A model generated the notes under the pieces. The model was given only the letters and a program-made list of their open reading frames with translations, had not been told where the DNA came from and ran no database searches. A DNA stretch of 5,964 nt, taken from NCBI GenBank assembly GCA_004322375.1, contig SCUC01000061.1, positions 1 through 5,964 of the forward strand, read 5' to 3'. The DNA is from Bacteroidota bacterium. GTDB lineage: Bacteria > Bacteroidota > Ignavibacteria > UBA10030 > SZUA-254. Each line of letters starts with the position of its first letter. Position 1 is the stretch's first letter. A program made the translations under genes and the position numbers. Shown one piece after another: positions 1 to 5,911 of the stretch.

Positions 1-1
1 C

Positions 2-2320
2 GATCTTGCATATCTCGTTGACGGAGTTTCGGTGCAAGACCCGTTGGCAGGAATGGGATTCGGCTTGCAGCTGCCTCCCGCAGCCATTCAGGAAGTCGAA
101 GTTATTTCCGGCGGCTATAATGCTGAATACGGGCAGGCAACATCGGGAATCGTTAACATCACAACGAAAGACGGGGATCAAAAATTCAGCGGCTCTTTAA
201 ATTACAAGCAGGATAATTTTCCCTCAATCTCGCGATTTGGAACCAATATCGTAGAAGCAAGCTTGAGTGGTCCTCTTCCCATTGATAGCTGGATTACGTC
301 AGAGCCGACGAAGCTCTCCTTCTTTACAACATTCTCCGGGAATGTTACCGATGGCTATACATCGAAAGTGGAAGAAATTGTCAACGGAAAGCCAACGGGG
401 AATTTGCTAACCATGACCCCAAGCCAATTGTATTCCTCCATTATAGATGACGACGAATTCTTTGCCCCCCGCCGAAGCAACGTTTGGTCTATGCTTTCGA
501 AACTAACATGGCGTCCAACCTCTACCATTAAATTTGGATACAGCTTTAGTCACTCTTTGATAATTGACCAGAATTCACAAACAGTTTCTTCAACATTAGA
601 CCGTGTTGAGCCGAACCCTGGATACCAGTATGATTTTCTGCATATACCGGATAGCGCAAACACATTCACCCAGAAGAATTTTCAACATTCATTTTCACTG
701 ACTCATACGCTAAGCTCAAGCTCGTACTACGAAGTGAAATTCAGCATCTATACAGCCCATGTGCGGGGAGATGCGAACGGTAAGTATTTTGATTTATATA
801 ACGAGCCGCGCGATATAGTCACGCTTCCGGTGCAGTATTACAACACTGACCGTGATACAATAGGCGTTATCCCCGGCGACGGGTTTTACGACGTAGGAAA
901 CCCGACGCGGTGGCGTGACCATTACTTGAACGAATACACGCTTAAAGGAGATTTCACCAACAATTTTACAGAGAAGCATAAATTTAAAACCGGTTTTGAA
1001 CATCGTTACCAGATTATGCAAATGGTGGATATTATTTCCCCCTGGTTTAAGCCGCTCGGCTTGAATAACGACGTGTATGGAGTGTTCCCCAACCAGGGAG
1101 CGTTGTACGCCCAGGATAACATTACGATAAAAGGGATGATTCTCAACTTCGGTATTCGTTTCGATTATTGGTTCCCGGGTAAATTTGTTGATGACGCGCT
1201 AAGCCAACCCTCCGATTCGATTAATGTCGCTCCGACAATTCAAGATGCATATTTTGATGAAACGATAAACTTGTTTGGACATCGGTTTAAGGCGAGACTT
1301 AGCCCGCGGCTTGGCATCTCGCATCCTGTTTCCGATAACCAGACGTTGTTCTTCTCCTACGGACATTTTTCCAAGCTGCCGCGCCCGCAATTTGTTTATT
1401 CGAAGCTTGAACGTTCCAGTTCTCGGTCCTCATTTCAAACTGTCGGCAACCCGAATCTCAATCCGGAAACCACGGTATCGTATGAGCTTGGCGTTCGCAA
1501 TCAATTCGGGGAAAGCGACGTATTGACTGTTACCGCATATTACAAAGACGTTTTTGATTATATCACGGCAAGAACAGTTCGTTCAACTGAAGTCCGCCGA
1601 AGCTCCTACACAACCTATATTAACCAGGATTACAGCCGTATCCGGGGATTAGAGCTAGAATATAAAACCCGATTTACGCAGCAGCTTCGAGCGACTCTCT
1701 CCGCTTCCTACTCGATTGCAACCGGGAAAAGCTCTTCGTCGGATGAAGCGGTGTTCAATTTACAGCAGGGCTTAGAAGAAAATATCAAAGAAGTACCGAT
1801 GGTTTTCGATAGACCGCTCCAGCTTTCTCTCAATGTCGGGTTGAATACAAAGAAAGGCGAGCCGCTGTTTGGATTCGGAAGCGGTATTTTAGATAATTAT
1901 AACGCGTTCATTCGTTTTTTCTACCAGTCCGGGAAACGATATACGTATCAAAAAAAATATGATATTGATTCTATCACCGGAAGACCGATGTTCGTTCCCG
2001 ATTACAAAAACCCGAACACTGAAATCGCCGATAATTGGTTTTATGTTGATTTTAATATTGAAAAATATTTTGACCTCAGTTTCGGCAAGCTTGCCGTTTC
2101 TTTTGAAGTGAAAAATATTTTCGACACGAAAAATTCTCAAATCATCAATTCTGTAACGGGTGAGGCGTACGAATATGGCGATCCTACACAATACCCGAGT
2201 CCTGCGGTGAATGATCCGTTATATCCTGACCTGACGTATCCGGTAGATCCATTTCCGTATAACCCGGCGCGATATTTAAATCCCCGTACTGTTTTATTAG
2301 GACTTTCATTTAGGTTCTAA
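2..2320 (+). CDS. TonB-dependent outer-membrane receptor, 5'-truncated by the window edge
   Basis: This is a TonB-dependent receptor that would take up or sense a ligand at the outer membrane using TonB energy. The open frame runs in from before base 2, and 772 residues are visible. Residues 4-14 (YLVDGVSVQDP) and 29-56 (IQEVEVISGG, then NAEYGQATSGIVNITTK) are the second half of the plug domain. The rest is a long beta-barrel of alternating aromatic strands, including the conserved GNPNLNPETTVSYELGV stretch near residue 482 and the FEVKNIFDTKN motif near the end. The last strand ends LLGLSFRF, with the terminal Phe used for barrel assembly. The signal peptide, TonB box, first half of the plug and any N-terminal carboxypeptidase-like domain are outside the window. 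The GTG at 32 lies inside the plug and is not the start. A Pro/Tyr-rich segment (about 723-762) precedes the last strand. The stop is 2 bases before the next gene. The substrate cannot be told; family assignment is firm. Confidence 0.95.
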   Translation, partial: DLAYLVDGVSVQDPLAGMGFGLQLPPAAIQEVEVISGGYNAEYGQATSGIVNITTKDGDQKFSGSLNYKQDNFPSISRFGTNIVEASLSGPLPIDSWITSEPTKLSFFTTFSGNVTDGYTSKVEEIVNGKPTGNLLTMTPSQLYSSIIDDDEFFAPRRSNVWSMLSKLTWRPTSTIKFGYSFSHSLIIDQNSQTVSSTLDRVEPNPGYQYDFLHIPDSANTFTQKNFQHSFSLTHTLSSSSYYEVKFSIYTAHVRGDANGKYFDLYNEPRDIVTLPVQYYNTDRDTIGVIPGDGFYDVGNPTRWRDHYLNEYTLKGDFTNNFTEKHKFKTGFEHRYQIMQMVDIISPWFKPLGLNNDVYGVFPNQGALYAQDNITIKGMILNFGIRFDYWFPGKFVDDALSQPSDSINVAPTIQDAYFDETINLFGHRFKARLSPRLGISHPVSDNQTLFFSYGHFSKLPRPQFVYSKLERSSSRSSFQTVGNPNLNPETTVSYELGVRNQFGESDVLTVTAYYKDVFDYITARTVRSTEVRRSSYTTYINQDYSRIRGLELEYKTRFTQQLRATLSASYSIATGKSSSSDEAVFNLQQGLEENIKEVPMVFDRPLQLSLNVGLNTKKGEPLFGFGSGILDNYNAFIRFFYQSGKRYTYQKKYDIDSITGRPMFVPDYKNPNTEIADNWFYVDFNIEKYFDLSFGKLAVSFEVKNIFDTKNSQIINSVTGEAYEYGDPTQYPSPAVNDPLYPDLTYPVDPFPYNPARYLNPRTVLLGLSFRF

Positions 2321-2322
2321 CG

Positions 2323-3354
2323 ATGATGAAGCGAAGCTACCATAGTCTGTTTTTCCTGTTGTGGATTATTCTTTTCGTTCCTTCGACGATGCTATTTTCT
2401 CAGGAACTTGTTCCGCCGCTTGGCGAACAACGAGCGGGGATTTCTGTATTTCAATTTTTGAAAATTGGAGTCGGCGCCCGCGCGGTAGCGATGGGTGAAA
2501 CATTTACCGCTGTTGCGAACGATGCCTCTGCGTTGTACTGGAATCCGGCAGGACTCGCGCAGTTTTCGGAAAATCAGGTCATGTTTTCTCACACTGAGTA
2601 TGTCATGGATATCAAGCATGAATTTGCCGGAGCAGTGTATCACCTGACGCCAAGCGATGTTGTGGGGGTGTCGGTGTTCGGCTTGCATATGGATGATATG
2701 AAGGTAACGACGGAATCCCAGCCGCTCGGGACTGGCGAGTATTTTACAGTCGGAGATGTTGCGCTCGGGTTATCGTACGCGCGAGCGATGACAGACCAGT
2801 TTAGCTTTGGCGTCACGGTAAAATATATTGAGGAAACACTTGCGGACCTGAAGATGAGGTCTGTGCTGGTTGATCTGGGGACATATTACTGGACGGGAAT
2901 AAGCTCGACACGGTTTGCCGTCGTGGTCTCAAACTTTGGCGCGGATGCAGCGCCTTCCGGTACTGCCACGCTGTATGATGGAACAGAAGTCAGCACGTTT
3001 CAATCGTTTTCTCCCCCAACGCAGTTCAAGTTTGGGATTGCATGGGATCCGCTTGACTCGGAAGGGGATAAAGTCACAACTTCACTGGAGTTAAATCACC
3101 CGAATGACAATGCAGAAAACGTGCATGTCGGCGTGGAATATAGATGGAATGAATGGCTTGCTCTCCGCGCAGGAGTCAAGCGTACCATTGGAGAACCGCT
3201 TCTTGGTGAAGATAAAACAAGCGCGAATGATATAACGCTCGGATTTGGCGTTACCGCTCCGACCCCCTTGTCAAAAATTACGTTTGATTACGCGTATGCC
3301 AATTTTAATTTGCTGGGAAGCGTTCACAGGCTCTCATTGTCGGCAGGATTCTAA
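2323..3354 (+). CDS. PorV/PorQ-family outer-membrane beta-barrel protein
   Basis: The protein has 343 residues. Residues 1-26 form a signal peptide (basic start, hydrophobic core, LFS then Q27). The mature start carries the family hallmark: FLKIGVGARAVAMG at 45-58 and DASALYWNPAGLA at 67-79, as in PorV/PorQ (UPF0164) proteins with a FadL-like barrel. Later strands include GVEYRWNEWLALRAG (270-284), and the chain ends SLSAGF with a terminal Phe. Well-studied relatives (PorV, PorQ) act in type IX secretion, where PorV carries cargo from the translocon to the attachment complex. Many genomes also hold several paralogues of unknown role, and nothing here decides between these, so no symbol is given. 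ATG 2323 is followed directly by a second ATG at 2326; either could start. The only SD-like signal is AGG at 2312-2314 inside the receptor gene, suggesting translational coupling across the 2-base gap. Confidence 0.9.
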   Translation: MMKRSYHSLFFLLWIILFVPSTMLFSQELVPPLGEQRAGISVFQFLKIGVGARAVAMGETFTAVANDASALYWNPAGLAQFSENQVMFSHTEYVMDIKHEFAGAVYHLTPSDVVGVSVFGLHMDDMKVTTESQPLGTGEYFTVGDVALGLSYARAMTDQFSFGVTVKYIEETLADLKMRSVLVDLGTYYWTGISSTRFAVVVSNFGADAAPSGTATLYDGTEVSTFQSFSPPTQFKFGIAWDPLDSEGDKVTTSLELNHPNDNAENVHVGVEYRWNEWLALRAGVKRTIGEPLLGEDKTSANDITLGFGVTAPTPLSKITFDYAYANFNLLGSVHRLSLSAGF

Positions 3355-3357
3355 ACC

Positions 3358-4494
3358 ATGAAGCGTATTCTTTTCCTGCCGGTTCTTCTGTTCGTGTATC
3401 TATTTTTCGGGTGCGAAGAAAAATTTGATACGAGCCAATTACCCAACCCGGACGAAAACTTTTCAAAACGAGATACAAACTATTTGGAGATAACTCCGCC
3501 GTTTGGAGGATTTCAATCGCCTGTTGCCATTATTATCGGGAACGACCAGCTTATATATGTCGCTGATTATGATAGCAATGAAGTTGTCATGATGGATGCC
3601 TCCGGATTGATCTTGCAAAAGAGAAAAATACCCCACCCGGTCGCAATCGCCCAAAATTTCAAGCTCGATCTTTATGTTTGCGGAGAGACTATCGCACCCA
3701 ATGGCCGCGATACCATTGGGGCAATCTATAAAATTTCATTAGCGCGTTTCGATACGACCATCAATAACGTTGATACCTCAATCTTCTACAATCATGATTT
3801 GGAAAACGCTCCCATGCGCATTATCCGCAAAGAGCCTGAGCGCCCGCGAAGACGGTATGTGGGCATTTCTATTTTGCCGGGGAACGAGTTTCTTGTCGCA
3901 CGTACAGGACCGGACAATAGCAGCTTTGTAGATCCCGATAACAGGGTATTAATATTTAACATCTTAGATAAGCTGGTAACGCCGCTCGGTGAGCTTGTAA
4001 CACGGGCTTCCGGCGGTACCGCAATCACCGACGTTAATAAGCTGACCGGGATAGCCGTGTTTCCATCAAGCTTTGATTTTATTGCTATGCAAAGCAATGA
4101 AGGAACAGCGTATGGCGCCATCTGGATGAGATATGAGATGACGCCGTTGTTTACCGGGTGGGTGCCGAAGTATGACCCTGCAAAACCCGAACAACGAACA
4201 ATAGATTTCATCCGACCATACAGGTTTGTTTATCCTCTTGCCGCGGCGATTGACCGTCGTCGCAGCGACGTTTTCATCGTTGATGCAGCGTTAGACAGCG
4301 TTGTTAAATTTGATAGAAACGGGAGATTCAAAGTTGAATCGTTCGGAAAATCGAAAAGCGCTTCCGATGCGTTGCCCGGTTTAGAAAATCCGAGGGGAAT
4401 TGCCTTTTCGAATGATTGTACATTATATATTGCCGATACAGGCAATAAGCTGATTCGTCGCTTCAAGCTTTCTATCCAAACAACTTGCTTCTAA
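3358..4494 (+). CDS. NHL-repeat beta-propeller lipoprotein
   Basis: The protein has 378 residues. It starts with a lipoprotein signal: MKR, a hydrophobic core, then LFFGC with Cys19 as the lipidated residue (the -3 position is Phe, a relaxed lipobox). The mature start, CEEKFD, is acidic, which in Bacteroidota can favour outer-membrane or surface placement. A first NHL-like blade is at about 53-80 (SPVAIIIGNDQLIYVADYDS, then NEVVMMD). Weaker blades follow, and two clear ones close the chain at about 292-324 (DVFIVDAALDSVVKFDRNG) and 342-378 (NPRGIAFSNDCTLYIADTGN, then KLIRRF). These fit a six- or so-bladed propeller that binds protein or carbohydrate; no catalytic motif is seen. The middle blades (about 120-290) are diverged and hold inserts. 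The gene starts 3 bases after the preceding stop, with a weak AGGA at 3345-3348. The partner or ligand is unknown. Confidence 0.85.
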   Translation: MKRILFLPVLLFVYLFFGCEEKFDTSQLPNPDENFSKRDTNYLEITPPFGGFQSPVAIIIGNDQLIYVADYDSNEVVMMDASGLILQKRKIPHPVAIAQNFKLDLYVCGETIAPNGRDTIGAIYKISLARFDTTINNVDTSIFYNHDLENAPMRIIRKEPERPRRRYVGISILPGNEFLVARTGPDNSSFVDPDNRVLIFNILDKLVTPLGELVTRASGGTAITDVNKLTGIAVFPSSFDFIAMQSNEGTAYGAIWMRYEMTPLFTGWVPKYDPAKPEQRTIDFIRPYRFVYPLAAAIDRRRSDVFIVDAALDSVVKFDRNGRFKVESFGKSKSASDALPGLENPRGIAFSNDCTLYIADTGNKLIRRFKLSIQTTCF

Positions 4495-4500
4495 GAAAAT

Positions 4501-5610
4501 ATGAGAGCAGCCATGAAAAACCTTGTTCTTTTCTTCCTGACGTTTTTTACATTTCAAAGCGTTTTCTCCCAGTCTCACAATTCATCGGTAGAGCCGGTTG
4601 CCACGATTTCGATCGCCGCGGCTGATACTCTGACAGGCGACCTTGGAATAGCGATTCTTTCCAGAGTTATTAGCGTGGGCGCTATTTCTCCGTACGGGAA
4701 AGCGGGTGCAGGAGTTGTTGTTACCCAGGCTACTGCAAACACGACCTACGGTCCTCTCGGAATTGAAATGCTAAGCAGGGACCTGTTGCCATGGGATATT
4801 GTTGATGCGTTATTAGCAAACGACGGAGATACGACGCAGCGACAGGTTAGCATCATAGATGTTCACGGTAATTCCTACGCGTTTACTGGTTCCGGCTGTG
4901 TTCAAAAAGCCGCCCACATGTATGGCGCAGGGTACTCTGTTCTGGGAAACACCCTTTCCTCGGAAAGCATTGTGAAAATTATCGGTAGGACATTCGAGCT
5001 TTCCAAAGGTCCGTTAACGGATCGTTTACTCGAATCCATCGAGGCGGGAGAACGGGCAAGCGCAGACGCGGGATACCGCTCTGCCACGCTTCTTGTGCTG
5101 CGAGAGCATGGGGGATATTTAGGATTTAATGATCGGTATGTTGATATCCGCGTTGATGATAGTCCGACGCCATTGGAGGATTTGAAACGCATTTACAAGC
5201 AATGGATGAACCGCTTTACCTTCGATATGCAAATTAAAAGCATCGAGGCATTCATGGCTGGAAATAACATCACAGCAGCGCGGGCAGAATTGCAACGGCT
5301 CGTCAACGAGCTCAATGCCCAGTTGCGAGACAAGCCGGACGATCCTGACGTCTTAAACCGCATCGCGTTTATTCTTGCCACCTACGATATTGACCGGGAG
5401 CGCGCTCTCGATCTTGCCAAACGCGCGGCAAAGCTGGAACCGACAAACGACAGAATATTATCTACGCTAGCCGAATGTCATTACCATCTTGGACATTATG
5501 ATGAGGCAATCGCCATCGGCGCAGAGCTTGTTAAGCAAAGCCCGGCGAACGATAATTTCTGGAAGCGATTACAAAAGTACAGAGAGGAGAAGGAGAAAGC
5601 AGGGAGGTAG
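4501..5610 (+). CDS. Secreted DUF1028 (Ntn-hydrolase fold) protein with C-terminal TPR-like repeats
   Basis: The protein has 369 residues. A signal peptide covers about 1-23 (core LVLFFLTFFTF, end VFS then Q24). The DUF1028 domain spans about 33-240: ATISIAAAD (34-42), GDLGIAI (46-52), GKAGAGVVVTQATANTTYGP (66-85), FTGSGC (128-133), GYSVLGN (144-150) and GGYLGFNDRYVDIRVDD (204-220). DUF1028 proteins have an N-terminal-nucleophile hydrolase fold; their reaction is not established. By alignment from memory, Thr35 matches the Thr of the family's usual MTFSIVA start, Phe128 sits where many members have His, and the usual RG pair before the SA motif reads AG (190-191). The tail (about 243-357) is helical with two or three TPR-like pairs, e.g. 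about 285-313 and 319-347 with LAECHYHLGHYDEAI; the last 12 residues are charged. ATG 4513 (MKNLVLFF) is an alternative start: GAGAG at 4503-4507 lies 5 bases before it and it gives a more typical signal peptide. Last gene of the run, 6 bases after the preceding stop. Confidence 0.9.
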   Translation: MRAAMKNLVLFFLTFFTFQSVFSQSHNSSVEPVATISIAAADTLTGDLGIAILSRVISVGAISPYGKAGAGVVVTQATANTTYGPLGIEMLSRDLLPWDIVDALLANDGDTTQRQVSIIDVHGNSYAFTGSGCVQKAAHMYGAGYSVLGNTLSSESIVKIIGRTFELSKGPLTDRLLESIEAGERASADAGYRSATLLVLREHGGYLGFNDRYVDIRVDDSPTPLEDLKRIYKQWMNRFTFDMQIKSIEAFMAGNNITAARAELQRLVNELNAQLRDKPDDPDVLNRIAFILATYDIDRERALDLAKRAAKLEPTNDRILSTLAECHYHLGHYDEAIAIGAELVKQSPANDNFWKRLQKYREEKEKAGR

Positions 5611-5663
5611 AGGGGTTGTTACATGTAAAGGGTTGTATCACAGATTAACTAATAAAATCCCAT

Positions 5664-5740
5664 GCTGTCATTCTGCCGTCTTTGGTGAGCCTCGTCAAGG
5701 ACGGGAACCCCGGTTTATCGGGGTGACCTACGGTTCGTAG
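5664..5740. repeat. Cluster of three adjacent hairpins, likely a dispersed repeat unit
   Basis: Three stems follow one another. First, CCGTCTTTG (5676-5684) pairs with CAAGGACGG (5696-5704), 9 pairs including one G-T wobble, with an 11-nt loop. Second, ACCCCG (5707-5712) pairs with CGGGGT (5719-5724) around GTTTAT. Third, CTACG (5728-5732) pairs with CGTAG (5736-5740) around GTT. The GTCA at 5667-5670 could also pair with TGAC at 5724-5727 to close the first two into a branched fold. The pattern resembles the small interspersed repeats found between genes in this phylum group; whether it recurs in the genome cannot be seen here. Confidence 0.55.
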
Positions 5741-5785
5741 AAAGAATTCAGAAATCTTAAGTGATGTTACGCACCGACAATTTCC

Positions 5786-5823
5786 GCATCGCCCTACGGG
5801 TCGTTGACCGTAAACGACGATGC
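5786..5823. repeat. Compact structured repeat that can fold as a three-way junction
   Basis: GCATCG (5786-5791) pairs with CGATGC (5818-5823). Inside, CCC-TAC-GGG (5792-5800) and TCGTT (5801-5805) with AACGA (5813-5817) form two hairpins, so the junction has no unpaired base. A competing fold pairs TAC and GGTC (5795-5797, 5799-5802) with GACCGTA (5806-5812), leaving one bulged G. Confidence 0.5.
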
Positions 5824-5834
5824 TACTACATGTA

Positions 5835-5852
5835 AGTCGGATAAATCCGACT
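5835..5852. repeat. Perfect 8-bp inverted repeat (18-nt hairpin)
   Basis: AGTCGGAT (5835-5842) is followed by AA and then its exact reverse complement ATCCGACT (5845-5852). Read on the minus strand it is AGTCGG-ATTTAT-CCGACT, the same layout as the hairpins at 5707-5724 and 5866-5883. It is preceded by the palindrome TACATGTA (5827-5834), which also occurs at 5620-5627. Confidence 0.6.
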
Positions 5853-5855
5853 AAT

Positions 5856-5893
5856 CTGTAAAAACAGTCCCGTTTAGGGGACTTGAATACTGT
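5856..5893. repeat. Overlapping alternative hairpins around AGTCCC-GTTTAG-GGGACT
   Basis: The core is AGTCCC (5866-5871) paired with GGGACT (5878-5883) around GTTTAG. Two other pairings share its left arm: CTGT (5856-5859) with ACAG (5864-5867) around AAAA, and ACAGT (5864-5868) with ACTGT (5889-5893). The three cannot all form at once. Confidence 0.55.
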
Positions 5894-5895
5894 AG

Positions 5896-5911
5896 TCCCG
5901 CTATAGCGGGA
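5896..5911. repeat. 16-bp perfect palindrome
   Basis: TCCCGCTATAGCGGGA equals its own reverse complement. The stem can be extended past a small mismatch by GTA (5892-5894) with TAC (5914-5916). Its left flank AGTCCC (5894-5899) repeats the left arm of the hairpin at 5866-5883. As RNA it could fold only with a tight central loop; as duplex DNA it could also be a dimeric protein-binding site. Confidence 0.55.

Noticed and set aside
32..34. GTG as the start of the receptor gene
   Set aside because: The same frame continues upstream to base 2 and encodes YLVDGVSV, the conserved plug segment, so the true start lies outside the window.
3792..4211. Minus-strand open frame of 139 codons inside the lipoprotein gene
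   Set aside because: It lies wholly within a well-supported gene in another frame and shows no recognisable domain.
5602..5628. SD-like GGGAGG followed by an ATG at 5623
   Set aside because: The ATG is followed at once by TAA and the spacing is about 15 bases, so this is not a gene start; the purine-rich run (5581-5607) simply encodes the charged tail REEKEKAGR.
5489..5740. Open frame of 83 codons overlapping the end of the last gene and the hairpin block
   Set aside because: Its first half is a shifted reading of the TPR coding sequence and its second half crosses the hairpins; no domain or initiation signal supports it.
5620..5835. TACATGTAA direct repeat at 5620-5628 and 5827-5835 as element ends
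   Set aside because: It is a short palindromic word that can recur by chance, and it does not coincide with the ends of the other repeats.
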